The notes under the pieces are model-generated. The model worked only from the letters and a program-made list of their open reading frames with translations. It made no database searches and had not been told where the DNA came from. A program made the translations under genes and the position numbers. This document shows, in pieces, positions 18,226 through 26,381 of a DNA stretch of 64,000 nucleotides (positions within the stretch are counted from its first letter, which is position 1; each line of letters begins with the position of its first letter). This DNA is from Fibrisoma limi BUZ 3. GTDB taxonomy: Bacteria; Bacteroidota; Bacteroidia; Cytophagales; Spirosomataceae. The stretch lies in NCBI RefSeq assembly GCF_000296815.2, contig NZ_CAIT01000004.1, forward strand, positions 62,001-126,000, read 5' to 3'.

Positions 18226-20070
18226 ATGAACCTGATTTCTCTGTCTTTGCTGTCATACCGGGGCCCTGCCGGACGCGTGCTGCGGCCGGGTCTCCTCCTG
18301 ATCGTTGCCTGGCTGCTCCATACCAGCGCCTTTGCCCAACTGGCTTTACCTTTTTTTGAAGACTTCTCAACGGCCCAGGGGCGCCCCGGACTCGACCGGC
18401 CCGATCCGGCCCGCTGGCAACCCGGCAGTGGGGTGTACATCAATAACACGCTGGCCATCAACCAGCCAACCGTCAACGTAGCGTCGTTTGACGGGCTTCG
18501 TGCCGATGGCCTGCCTTACGTCCGGAACAATCAGTTTGCGCAGGGCTACACCGATACACTGACGTCGTTACCCATCAACCTGGGTGGACTCACCCCGGCT
18601 GATTCGGTTTACCTGAGTTTCTACTGGCAGATACGTGGTCTGGGCGAAGCTCCCGATCCTGGCGATTCGCTCACGCTCCAGTTCCGGGATCAGGCCGGTG
18701 CCTGGCGAACAGTCTGGTTTGCGGTGGGTGGCGAACCAAACAACAATTTCAACCAGGTTTTTGTGGCTGTTCGCACGGCGAATTACCTGCACGCTGGCTT
18801 TCAGTTTCGGTTCCGTTCGTTCGGCCGGGAAAGTGGTCCCTTCGATACGTGGAGCATCGACTATATCTACCTGAATCGGGGCCGTACGGCGGGCGACCGG
18901 TTTGTAAAGGACGTAGCCGCCCGGCAGGCTCCCAGCCCGCTGCTGAAGCGGTACACGGCCATGCCATTAACACAGTTTCTGGTTAATCCAGCCGCTGAGC
19001 TGGCCGATTCCGTCACAACGGATATCAATAACCTGTTCAACAATTTTAACTTCACAACGTACCGCTTCACGGTACGCGACGAACTGACGGGGCAAGTGCT
19101 GCAGGACACGCCCAGCCAGGCTTCCGTGTTGATTCAGGCCCTAAGTTCCCAACTAAAAAGCGCACGGCCTGTCATTACGGGCGGAGGGCTGGCGTCTGCT
19201 ACCCGGGCCGTGTTACGTTACAAATTCGACGTATTGACCACCGACGATCAGAACCCCTCAATCCCTGGGGTTAATCTGCGCCGGAACGATACCATCTCGG
19301 GCGTAACGACACTGGATGATTATTACGCTTACGACGACGGTTCGGCCGAGTTTGGGGTGCAGATAGGTCCCCGCGAACGGTGGGCGGTTCGGTTCGTCGC
19401 CAGCAAGCCCGACGTAGTGTCGGGTGTGCGGGTGTGCGTGCTGCCTTTCCGGACCAATCAGACCGGCCAGCCGTTTGTGCTTACCGTCTACAGCAACAGC
19501 AACGGGCGACCCGGTACGGCCGTTTATCAGAAGTCATTTGCGACTCAGTATCCGCCGAACCGCAACGGGTTCGTCGACTTACGGTTCGACCGGAGCATCT
19601 CCGTACGGGATACATTCTACATTGGCTATCAGCAGATCAGCATCAGCGATACGACGTTCTTCCGGATCGGTTTCGACAAGAACAGTCCGTTTGGTGACCA
19701 GATTTTCTACAACGGTGGCAGCAACTGGGATCAGAACCTGAGTTCTCCTGCCCTGAGCCTTCGGGGAGCGTTTATGCTCAGACCCGTGATGGGTGGTCGA
19801 CCGGATACGGTTGTGACGGCCCTGCCGCAGCCCGAAGCGATTCGGCCGCTGATGGTGTTTCCAAATCCGAGCCGTGGCGAAATCCGCTGGGAGAATGAAC
19901 GATTGACACGGATTGACGTGCTGGACCTGAGCGGGCGGCTGCTGTACGAGTTTAGCCCGGCGCGTGGTCAGCAAACGGCCGATCTGAGCCATCTGCGGGA
20001 CGGCTTGTACCTGCTTCGCCTGTTCGACGACCGCCGAACGGTGGTGCAGAAGCTAATAATTCAAAAATAG
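18226..20070 (+). CDS. Large secreted protein with type A T9SS sorting domain
   Basis: 614 residues. A late hydrophobic signal segment (LLLIVAWLLHTSAFAQ, around residues 23-38) precedes a lectin-like beta-rich start, LPFFEDFSTAQGRPGLDRPD, seen in many gliding-bacteria surface proteins. The C-terminus is a type A sorting domain: PLMVFPNPSRGEIRWE, LDLSGRLLYEF and LRDGLYLLRLFDD with a KLIIQK end. It is therefore likely exported through type IX secretion and displayed or released. No catalytic motif is seen in the middle region, so the function may be adhesive or structural. Confidence 0.85.
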   Translation: MNLISLSLLSYRGPAGRVLRPGLLLIVAWLLHTSAFAQLALPFFEDFSTAQGRPGLDRPDPARWQPGSGVYINNTLAINQPTVNVASFDGLRADGLPYVRNNQFAQGYTDTLTSLPINLGGLTPADSVYLSFYWQIRGLGEAPDPGDSLTLQFRDQAGAWRTVWFAVGGEPNNNFNQVFVAVRTANYLHAGFQFRFRSFGRESGPFDTWSIDYIYLNRGRTAGDRFVKDVAARQAPSPLLKRYTAMPLTQFLVNPAAELADSVTTDINNLFNNFNFTTYRFTVRDELTGQVLQDTPSQASVLIQALSSQLKSARPVITGGGLASATRAVLRYKFDVLTTDDQNPSIPGVNLRRNDTISGVTTLDDYYAYDDGSAEFGVQIGPRERWAVRFVASKPDVVSGVRVCVLPFRTNQTGQPFVLTVYSNSNGRPGTAVYQKSFATQYPPNRNGFVDLRFDRSISVRDTFYIGYQQISISDTTFFRIGFDKNSPFGDQIFYNGGSNWDQNLSSPALSLRGAFMLRPVMGGRPDTVVTALPQPEAIRPLMVFPNPSRGEIRWENERLTRIDVLDLSGRLLYEFSPARGQQTADLSHLRDGLYLLRLFDDRRTVVQKLIIQK

Positions 20071-20157
20071 CCCTGTTAATTCTGCCCGGTAAGTGTTAGA
20101 CTTGCTGCCGTAGATCCCGGCAAGGTGTTCCCAACGTGAATTTCTCTGGCCGGTTTT

Positions 20158-20165
20158 TACGTTTG
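20158..20165 (+). promoter_or_regulatory. Candidate -7 box for the rhodanese gene (TACGTTTG)
   Basis: TACGTTTG matches TAnnTTTG and lies 30 bases before the rhodanese ATG. No TTG is present at the standard -33 distance. Confidence 0.4.
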
Positions 20166-20194
20166 ACCATCAATAGCCAGTAAAAACACACGTC

Positions 20195-20488
20195 ATGGAT
20201 ATTACCGTACAGGAGCTGAAAGAGCGGCTCGACAAGGGCGAACAACTGAACATCATCGACGTTCGTGAGCCGAATGAATACGAAGAATATAACATTGGTG
20301 CCAAACTGATTCCGCTGGGCGAACTGCCGTACCGTGTCGATGAACTCGACGGGCTGCAGGACGAAGAAGTGATTGTGCATTGCCGGTCAGGTGCCCGTAG
20401 TGCCCGCGCCCAGCAATTTCTGGAAGAAAACGGCTTCAATAACGTCCGCAACGTCACCGGTGGCATGCTGGCCTACCAGGCTCTTTAG
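20195..20488 (+). CDS. Rhodanese-like domain protein (GlpE/PspE type)
   Basis: 97 residues, one rhodanese domain and nothing else. The active-site loop is HCRSGARSARA with Cys63, and the N-terminal motif IIDVREPNEYEEYNI carries the conserved Asp-Val-Arg-Glu. It should carry persulfide sulfur on Cys63 in the cytoplasm, passing it from thiosulfate or another donor. Its stop overlaps the stop of convergent miaA by four bases. A link to tRNA thiolation through the neighbouring miaA is possible but only positional. Confidence 0.9.
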   Translation: MDITVQELKERLDKGEQLNIIDVREPNEYEEYNIGAKLIPLGELPYRVDELDGLQDEEVIVHCRSGARSARAQQFLEENGFNNVRNVTGGMLAYQAL

Positions 20489-21405
20489 TCTGAACCGCCG
20501 GGCGGGGTCGTCCGGCGGTTCAAATACTCTATTATCCCTTCCCCATCCTCCGCGCTGAACCAGTGAAAGTCGCCCTGGTGGCGGAACCACGTCAACTGGC
20601 GCTTGGCGTAACGTCGGGAGTTGCGTTTGAGCAGACGTACCATCTCTTCGTAGTTGTAAGTACCGTCCAGATAAGCAAAGACCTCTTTGTAGCCGACCGT
20701 CTGAAGGGCGTTATGAGCGCGGTAGGGCAGGAGTGAGCGAACTTCATCGACCAGACCGGCCGCCAGCATCGCGTCCATTCGCTGGTCGATGCGTTCATAA
20801 AGTTCCTCGCGGGGCCGGTCGAGGGCAACCAGCACCGACCGAAACGGCCGCTCGGCCACTTCCTGCCGCCGGAACGACGAATACGGCTGGCCCGTAGCCA
20901 GGCATACCTCCAGGGCCCGTACGACCCGCTGTACGTTCTGCATATCGACGGTCTGTGCATAAACCGGGTCGAGGTAGCGTAACTCTGCCTGTAGAACTGA
21001 TAGTCCCTCCGTTTGTAACCGGGCCATGAGCTGTTCCCGTAAGGCTGTTTCGGTCGAGGGCATTTCGTCCAGCCCGTAGCATACAGCATTGATGTACAGC
21101 CCCGTTCCACCCGAAAGAATAACCACGTCTTTGTTCTGAAACAACTGATCGAGCAGCGCCAGGGCTTCCCGTTCGTACTGCCCGGCGCTGACGAGTTCCG
21201 TAATTGAATGGGAGTTGATAAAATGATGCCGGACACCATCCATCTCGGCGGGGGTTGGCTTGGCCGTACCGATCGTCAGCTCGCGGTACAGTTGGCGTGA
21301 GTCGGCGGAGACCACATCGGTTTGAAGCGTTTTGGCCAACTGCACGCACAGTGACGTTTTTCCAACGGCTGTAGGGCCGGCAATGACAAGCAGTGTCCTG
21401 GACAA
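20485..21405 (-). CDS. miaA: tRNA dimethylallyltransferase
   Basis: About 306 residues from the TTG at 21405, or 319 from a TTG at 21444; no ATG exists before the P-loop. The shorter start is preferred because a TACTTTTG -7 box at 21432-21439 would put the transcript start downstream of 21444. P-loop GPTAVGKT, the DSRQLYRELTIGTAKP loop with its catalytic Asp, and the tRNA-binding segment around TRRYAKRQLTWFR-like NSRRYAKRQLTWFRHQ identify MiaA, which adds an isopentenyl group to A37 of tRNAs reading UNN codons. The 3' end is convergent with the rhodanese gene and includes a GC-rich hairpin. Confidence 0.93.
   Translation of the reverse strand: MSRTLLVIAGPTAVGKTSLCVQLAKTLQTDVVSADSRQLYRELTIGTAKPTPAEMDGVRHHFINSHSITELVSAGQYEREALALLDQLFQNKDVVILSGGTGLYINAVCYGLDEMPSTETALREQLMARLQTEGLSVLQAELRYLDPVYAQTVDMQNVQRVVRALEVCLATGQPYSSFRRQEVAERPFRSVLVALDRPREELYERIDQRMDAMLAAGLVDEVRSLLPYRAHNALQTVGYKEVFAYLDGTYNYEEMVRLLKRNSRRYAKRQLTWFRHQGDFHWFSAEDGEGIIEYLNRRTTPPGGSD
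20491..20522. terminator. Hairpin inside the 3' end of miaA
   Basis: Perfect 11-bp arms (TGAACCGCCGG, 20491-20501 and 20512-20522) with a 10-base loop lie just past the rhodanese stop and within the last codons of miaA. It may serve as terminator for the rhodanese transcript, but the following T run is weak. Confidence 0.45.
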
Positions 21406-21431
21406 AGAAGTGAGAAAGCTTAATTTATTAA

Positions 21432-21439
21432 CAAAAGTA
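21432..21439 (-). promoter_or_regulatory. Candidate -7 box for miaA (TACTTTTG)
   Basis: The minus strand reads TACTTTTG, matching TAnnTTTG, 27 bases ahead of the TTG start at 21405. This helps decide between the two possible TTG starts. No clear -33 element. Confidence 0.4.
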
Positions 21440-21547
21440 ACCAATTCAGGCTTTCTCTATTGAACCACGTACCAGAGCCAATTCGTACCCAATATTTCGA
21501 GGGTTTAGTAACATGATTGATTCGTAGATAGTTATGAAATTAACGGG

Positions 21548-21571
21548 CCGGAAAACTGAGTAGTTTTCCGG
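21548..21571. promoter_or_regulatory. 10-bp inverted repeat between miaA and the HxlR gene
   Basis: CCGGAAAACT and its exact complement flank a GAGT centre. It sits in the divergent intergenic region 102 bases before the HxlR gene start and 29 bases before a TATATTTG -7 box. HxlR-family regulators bind short dyads and are often self-regulated, so an operator is a reasonable guess. Confidence 0.4.
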
Positions 21572-21599
21572 AAAATATACTTATTTATCGACTTGTTTA

Positions 21600-21607
21600 T
21601 ATATTTG
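21600..21607 (+). promoter_or_regulatory. Candidate -7 box for the HxlR gene (TATATTTG)
   Basis: TATATTTG matches TAnnTTTG, 66 bases upstream of the HxlR ATG, in an AT-rich stretch. No TTG at the standard -33 spacing. Confidence 0.45.
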
Positions 21608-21672
21608 CCTGATTAATCAAGTGCTTACAAATCAGTAAGTTACCCACCAAAAGGTTAGAATAAGCCTTATCT

Positions 21673-22014
21673 ATGAATGAACCAAGTCAGCGTACACTGA
21701 AATCCGACGAAACCACCCAGCTTGTACTTAAGAAGACGTTAGATATTGTATGTGGTAAATGGCGTCTGTACATTATTTTCCAGCTTACCGACCAGGCTTG
21801 CCGCTACGGCGAATTGCGTCGGCGAATACCGCAGGTCAGCGAAAAAGTGCTTGTCCAGGAGTTGAAAGAACTGGTTGGATTGGGGGTTATCGAAAAAACA
21901 ACGTACAACGAAACGCCCCCGCGCGTTGAGTACCGCCTGACGGAGCGGGGGCGTAAAGTACTGCCTATTTTGTTGCAACTTAAAACCGTAGGCGAAACGT
22001 TTCTTGAGGTGTAA
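21673..22014 (+). CDS. HxlR-family winged-helix transcriptional regulator
   Basis: 113 residues, the normal length. The family pattern is complete: VLKKTLDIVCGKWRLYIIFQL, then CRYGELRRRIPQVSEKVLVQELKELVGLGVI as the recognition helices, and VEYRLTERGRKVLPIL as the wing and dimer helix. These dimeric repressors or activators often respond to aldehydes, quinones or redox stress. There is no Cys next to the Lys-Trp of the redox-sensing HypR type except CGKW, which does place a cysteine at that position, as in many family members. Target genes are unknown; an inverted repeat lies upstream. Confidence 0.92.
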   Translation: MNEPSQRTLKSDETTQLVLKKTLDIVCGKWRLYIIFQLTDQACRYGELRRRIPQVSEKVLVQELKELVGLGVIEKTTYNETPPRVEYRLTERGRKVLPILLQLKTVGETFLEV

Positions 22015-22033
22015 TCCCAGGCCATGGGTAACT

Positions 22034-22083
22034 ATTCTTACCTTCGTAACGTTATTCAAGCGAATAGCGACGAAGGTAAGAAT
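22034..22083 (+). promoter_or_regulatory. Long hairpin whose 3' arm contains the next start codon
   Basis: Perfect 14-bp arms ATTCTTACCTTCGT (22034-22047) and its complement (22070-22083) enclose 22 bases that form a smaller stem themselves. The right arm runs into the ATG at 22082 of the downstream gene. It can be a terminator of the HxlR gene or a translational block on the next gene. Confidence 0.6.
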
Positions 22084-22669
22084 GATCAATTGGTTCAGTT
22101 ATTTATGGCTTGGAACGGTTTGGCTGCTGGGTTTTAGTACCGGCGAAGCCGAGCGACGGCCTGTTTCTGCGCGTACTGATCGGCCTTCTACAACGACCTA
22201 TACTACGTCGCTGCGATACAATATTTATACGTTCAACGTTTCTTCGGCCGATAGTGGAGCCGTTCGGGAACTCACGGTGAAAGCTTACCGGGGCGAATTA
22301 CTGCTAACCAATTTCAAAACCCGTATCGACGGGGCTGTGGTGAACGCCGAGGTTGCGGATCTGGATAACAACCGGTTTCCGGAGTTGTACGTGTATTCGA
22401 CCAGCAACGGAAGCGGGTCGTTTGGTCGCGTATACGCATGGCAGTTCCTCCTTGAACGAAAAGCCGACATCCGGGTGGTAGACTGGCAGAAACCCGACGA
22501 AGGGTATATGGGCCACGATAGCCTCTGGGTTGAACGCAATATCCTCTGCCGCAAGTTTCCACTCTACCAGTCGGGCGATGTGAACGCCGAACCTACCGGG
22601 GGCGACAGGATGATGCGCTACCGACTGCAACCGGCCGGAGAAGCGTTCACGCTGGTGGCTGAGGAGTGA
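22082..22669 (+). CDS. Secreted protein, possible PliI-type lysozyme inhibitor-like
   Basis: 195 residues from the ATG at 22082, chosen because MINWFSYLWLGTVWLLGFSTGEA is a signal peptide; the longer frame from 22004 would overlap the HxlR gene and bury this segment. The mature protein is beta-rich with YNIYTFNVSSADSGAVRELTVKAYRG, DGAVVNAEVADLDNNRFPELYVYSTSNGSGS and a closing hydrophobic strand. The Asp-Leu-Asp-Asn-Asn-x-Phe-Pro-Glu segment resembles a solvent-exposed metal- or ligand-binding loop and is seen in PliI-like periplasmic proteins; I hold this only loosely. The start codon is inside a hairpin. A terminator follows. Confidence 0.65.
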   Translation: MINWFSYLWLGTVWLLGFSTGEAERRPVSARTDRPSTTTYTTSLRYNIYTFNVSSADSGAVRELTVKAYRGELLLTNFKTRIDGAVVNAEVADLDNNRFPELYVYSTSNGSGSFGRVYAWQFLLERKADIRVVDWQKPDEGYMGHDSLWVERNILCRKFPLYQSGDVNAEPTGGDRMMRYRLQPAGEAFTLVAEE

Positions 22670-22753
22670 GGCCTACGATTTTCCCCAATCTAATCGTTCC
22701 GGATGGAACAGCTCTCTGTGAGCTGGGGCAAAAAAGGTAGACAGCTACAAACG

Positions 22754-22781
22754 CCAACGGCAGCCGCAAGGCTGCCGTTGG
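22754..22781. terminator. Perfect 12-bp hairpin with GCAA loop
   Basis: CCAACGGCAGCC and its exact complement flank a GCAA tetraloop, downstream of the small secreted protein gene and before a convergent TonB receptor gene. A short AT-rich tail follows. Confidence 0.7.
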
Positions 22782-22833
22782 TATGTTAAAGACTTTTTAT
22801 GCGTCTTATGCCAGTTTCACATGGTATTTTATT

Positions 22834-22917
22834 TACCCCAAACCCCTGAAGGGGCTTAGCTCCGCGATTTCAGACGTCTATCCTAGCAGCGCTAAGCTCC
22901 TTCAGGGGTTTGGGGTA
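22834..22917. repeat. Palindrome family built on CCCCAAACCCCTGAAGGGG, copy 1
   Basis: Arms 22834-22860 and 22891-22917 (27 bases each) pair with one mismatch. Each arm contains CCCCAAACCCCTGAAGGGG followed by CTTAGC. The second copy at 42750-42834 has perfect 31-bp arms. This copy ends five bases before the stop of the TonB receptor gene. Confidence 0.8.
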
Positions 22918-22921
22918 ATAA

Positions 22922-25900
22922 TTAAAAACTATAGCGGGCTCCCAACTGAATCTGGTAAGGCTCGCCGGACGGGTTCACAATACCGGCTGTGTTAACCCGG
23001 TAATTGAACTGTTGCTTAGCCTGGTCAAACGCTGGCAGGGCTGGTGTTGAACCTGAGGCCGGAACGCCCAGCCCGTACAGTGCCTGCGTGCCCAGCGACC
23101 GGTTTACACCCCAGTTCCTGTTGAGCAGATTGGCAAAGTTGAATACGTCGGCTGATACCTCGATGTTGTGGTTTTTGTACAGTTTGAACCGCTTGCTGGC
23201 CCGAATATCAACTACCCCGTAGAAGCCGTTGATACCCCCATTCCGTTCGGCTATCTTGCCCGAGTAAGCGATGATGTAATCTTTGATGCTCTGGCTGGCA
23301 TTCGGGTTATCCAGGATGGCCTGCAAACCTGCTTTTACGTTGGCCGGGGTGCTTTCTGCGTTCCGGTCGAAGATGAAGGCCAGGTCGTTTGTGCCCGATA
23401 CAAAGTCGGCGTTGCTGTTAGCACCCGACAGCAGCGTGTACCGTGTTCCCCCGAGGCCCGAATAGCGTACCCCCAACGTGATGCCGTAGAAGCTCGGCAG
23501 CGTACCGAAAATGACTACTTTCCGGCGGAACTGATTGTCGGAGTACGTCATTTTGCTCAGGTTGCGCGGATCATCTTTCACAGGTAGTACCAGCGTAGCC
23601 GTATTCGCTACGTTACCGTTGTACGATACGTTGTCGCGGGTGTCGTTCCAGGTGTAGCTGGCGGTAATTTCGCCGTCGCGGAAATACCGGTACGTAGCGT
23701 CGGCAACCACCGCAAACTGGTTAACCTTGCCCTCGCTGTTCAGTTCCAGCACCCGGCCGAGGTTCTTGCTGATGCGACCCTGCTGCCAGTCGCCCGCTCC
23801 GTTGTTCGGCATTGAGGTCAGCGGTACATACACACCCCGGTTGTCTTCGTTGGCCAGGCGGAAGAACGGCTCAGCCACCATATTCCGATCGACGTACATG
23901 TAGTTGTTGCGGCCCAGGGTCATGAAGCCGGCCAGGCTAACCCGCAAATTATCGGTTACGTAACGCGTGTACGACAGGTTAGCCTTGTACATCATCGGCA
24001 CTTTCGCGTTGGGGCCGGTCATGTTGATGGTCGGCACCTGGAAAGCAGCCAGGGAAGGAATGCTGGCGTAATTTGCCCGGTAGGCTGCGAAATCGGGCGT
24101 GGGTACGTTCGCCCCCCGAACGTCGACTGTGGCCAGGTGCTTACCGTCGAACGTCAGGTTGTTGATCAGCGCGTAATTGTTGATGTCGGAGGCAAAAATA
24201 CCGGCACCGAAGCGGATGATGTCGCGACGCTGTTCGTTCAAATCCCAGGTCAACTGCAAACGCGGTTGAATGATCAACGACTTAAGCGGGTTGTCGGTCC
24301 GTAGGTTCAGTTCTTTCAAAACGAGCTCGTTCAGCGGAACCGTTGGGTAGTGGGCGTAGTCGAAGCGCAGGCCCGCGGTCATGTCCAGACCCGGGGCCAG
24401 CCTGGTGCTCATCTGGCCATAGGCACCGAGGTTCCAGATGCTGCTCCGTACGCTCCAGTCGGCCAGCAAAGGTACCTCGCGGTAATAGCGGTATGGCTGG
24501 AGCCGCTCAAATTTGTCCAGGGCCGAACCTGTGTTGTCAGTCGTATAATGGAAGCGGCCGTTCACTTCGCTGCCGTAGATCGACCATGAATTCGTGTACA
24601 TCAGGTCAACGCCGAAGGTGTACTGTGCCTTGTCGGTGTTGTAATACAGGTTATTGACCAGTTGCAGTACGTTATTCTTGAAGCCTTCCTGCGCGAAGCG
24701 GTGGCCACCCATCTGGATGTTGGTTGTCCGGTTGTTACCGTCCGACAGGGTAGATGCGATGTTTTCAACAATGTTCCGGGGAATGTTTGCTTCCGGTAGC
24801 TGATCGCCGGGGCTACTCAACTGATACGTGTACAGGTGCTGGAGCTTCAGTTCGTTCGTTACACGCGGGTTGATCGACGTACGCAGCGTAGCAAGGAGGC
24901 TGTTGTCCCAGTTGTAATCATTGCCGTATGACTCGTACATATTGATGGTCGTGTTGTCGGCCAGCCCCAGCTTGTTCCGGTCGTTTGTGTAGTTGTTCCG
25001 GATGGTCAGCAGGTTTTTCTGGTTGATCTGCCAGTCAATCCGGGCGAAGGCCGCATCAGAACCACGGTTCTTGTCGAACGTACCGTACTGGGGCGTATTG
25101 GCAACGCCGTATTTGCTGCGGGCAATGCTCACGAAACGGTCGAGGGTAGCGCGGGTTACGTTGAAGCGGTTTTCATCGGCCGGCGACTGCACATCCGCGA
25201 TGATCAGCGGGCGCGAATCCTGCTGGTGATCCCACACCACGAAGAAGTGCAGTTTATCCTTGATGATCGGACCCCCCAGCGAGAAACCGTACTGATTGGT
25301 CGAGAACTGGTTGTTACGCTTGTTTCCCCGGATGTCGTATGGGCTCGACAGCCAGTTGGCCCGTGTGTAGTTAAAGGCGCTGCCACTCAGCTTGTTCGTG
25401 CCTGCTTTGGTGACGGCGCTGATCAGACCACCACCGGCGCGGCCATACACTACGTCGTACTGGTTCGTGATAACTTTGAATTCCCGAACGGCTTCGATAG
25501 AGATCGAATACGGCGCACCGCTTCGGCTGGTGGTTGAACCGGCCGAGGTTGGGTTTTTGGCCGTCATTCCGTCGATGGTGAAGTTCGTTGAAGAACCAAG
25601 CTGACCCGACAGGTTGTTGCCCCGGCTCAACGGCGATAGGTCGGTCAGTGACGTAAAGTTCCGGCCGTTGACCGGCAGCGACGCGATTGATTTAGCCGTC
25701 ACGACCGTAGCTGCGCCCAGGTTTTCAACCTTGTTTTTCAGCCCCGAGGCTACTACGTCCACTACCTGTAGCGTCTGGCCGTCGTCCTGCATGGACAGGT
25801 TTACCCGGATGGCATCGCCCAGGTTCAGCAGATACCCCGTCCGCTTCTGTTCGCCGTAACCAACGAAGGTTACCTGTACCGTGTAGGGCCCGCCAAGTGG

Positions 25901-26122
25901 CAACTCTTTGAACGAATACTCGCCCAGCGCGTTTGTGATCGTTCCGGTCGTGAAGCCGGTCGATTCGTTACGTACCTGGACGGTAGCGCCGGGCAGCGGG
26001 TTTTTCTGATTTTCCAGGACGACCCCCGATATAGAGGCCTGGGTGGTTTGTGCCCTAACGTGATGGATCGAAAGGCAGACCGTAAAGAAGAAAAGAATGG
26101 CAGAAAGTACTTTTTTTGACAT
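22922..26122 (-). CDS. TonB-dependent receptor with carboxypeptidase-like N-terminal domain
   Basis: 1066 residues from the ATG at 26122 (MSKKVLSAILFFFTVCLS), the signal-peptide start; eight extra upstream residues are discounted. After the signal comes a CarboxypepD_reg-like domain (ASISGVVLENQKNPLPGATV to about residue 110), a plug with LPVNGRNFTSLTDLSPL and GRAGGGLISAVTKAGTN, and a 22-strand type barrel ending in the aromatic LGARYSF. The plug NGRNF and VIT-x-Q-Y-D-V-x-YGRAGGG features are of the Oar/Cna-like subgroup. No SusD partner is adjacent, so it is a solitary outer-membrane transporter or Oar-like adhesion protein; the ligand is unknown. Confidence 0.92.
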   Translation of the reverse strand: MSKKVLSAILFFFTVCLSIHHVRAQTTQASISGVVLENQKNPLPGATVQVRNESTGFTTGTITNALGEYSFKELPLGGPYTVQVTFVGYGEQKRTGYLLNLGDAIRVNLSMQDDGQTLQVVDVVASGLKNKVENLGAATVVTAKSIASLPVNGRNFTSLTDLSPLSRGNNLSGQLGSSTNFTIDGMTAKNPTSAGSTTSRSGAPYSISIEAVREFKVITNQYDVVYGRAGGGLISAVTKAGTNKLSGSAFNYTRANWLSSPYDIRGNKRNNQFSTNQYGFSLGGPIIKDKLHFFVVWDHQQDSRPLIIADVQSPADENRFNVTRATLDRFVSIARSKYGVANTPQYGTFDKNRGSDAAFARIDWQINQKNLLTIRNNYTNDRNKLGLADNTTINMYESYGNDYNWDNSLLATLRTSINPRVTNELKLQHLYTYQLSSPGDQLPEANIPRNIVENIASTLSDGNNRTTNIQMGGHRFAQEGFKNNVLQLVNNLYYNTDKAQYTFGVDLMYTNSWSIYGSEVNGRFHYTTDNTGSALDKFERLQPYRYYREVPLLADWSVRSSIWNLGAYGQMSTRLAPGLDMTAGLRFDYAHYPTVPLNELVLKELNLRTDNPLKSLIIQPRLQLTWDLNEQRRDIIRFGAGIFASDINNYALINNLTFDGKHLATVDVRGANVPTPDFAAYRANYASIPSLAAFQVPTINMTGPNAKVPMMYKANLSYTRYVTDNLRVSLAGFMTLGRNNYMYVDRNMVAEPFFRLANEDNRGVYVPLTSMPNNGAGDWQQGRISKNLGRVLELNSEGKVNQFAVVADATYRYFRDGEITASYTWNDTRDNVSYNGNVANTATLVLPVKDDPRNLSKMTYSDNQFRRKVVIFGTLPSFYGITLGVRYSGLGGTRYTLLSGANSNADFVSGTNDLAFIFDRNAESTPANVKAGLQAILDNPNASQSIKDYIIAYSGKIAERNGGINGFYGVVDIRASKRFKLYKNHNIEVSADVFNFANLLNRNWGVNRSLGTQALYGLGVPASGSTPALPAFDQAKQQFNYRVNTAGIVNPSGEPYQIQLGARYSF

Positions 26123-26321
26123 GAAGCAATGGGTAAAATTTCCCAATGCAAAGAGAATAGCCCTATGTTACTTCGTTGTTAATAAATCATTACTTGTTTG
26201 TAACCATTGCTAAGCGTTAAACCGATTAATAGGTAAATTCAATGATTATTTTGGACGGCAATGCGCAAGGGGTGAGTCAGGTCTTCATTCATGTCTACTA
26301 AGTTCCGTTACGTCAGTAAAC

Positions 26322-26368
26322 GTCGGCCACTGACTCAGGTAGTTTTTCTGCCCGAGTCAGTGGCCGAC
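26322..26368 (-). terminator. 15-bp hairpin downstream of the porin-like gene
   Basis: Arms GTCGGCCACTGACTC (26322-26336) and its perfect complement (26354-26368) flank 17 bases. It lies 14 bases after the stop of the porin-like gene on the minus strand and before the TonB receptor gene. The loop, not the 3' flank, holds the A/T run, so it may be a pause or processing hairpin. Confidence 0.65.
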
Positions 26369-26381
26369 CGAACGCCTTTCA

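Noticed and set aside
20195-21444. tRNA-modification operon of rhodanese and miaA
   Set aside because: The genes are convergent, not cotranscribed; only proximity supports a link.
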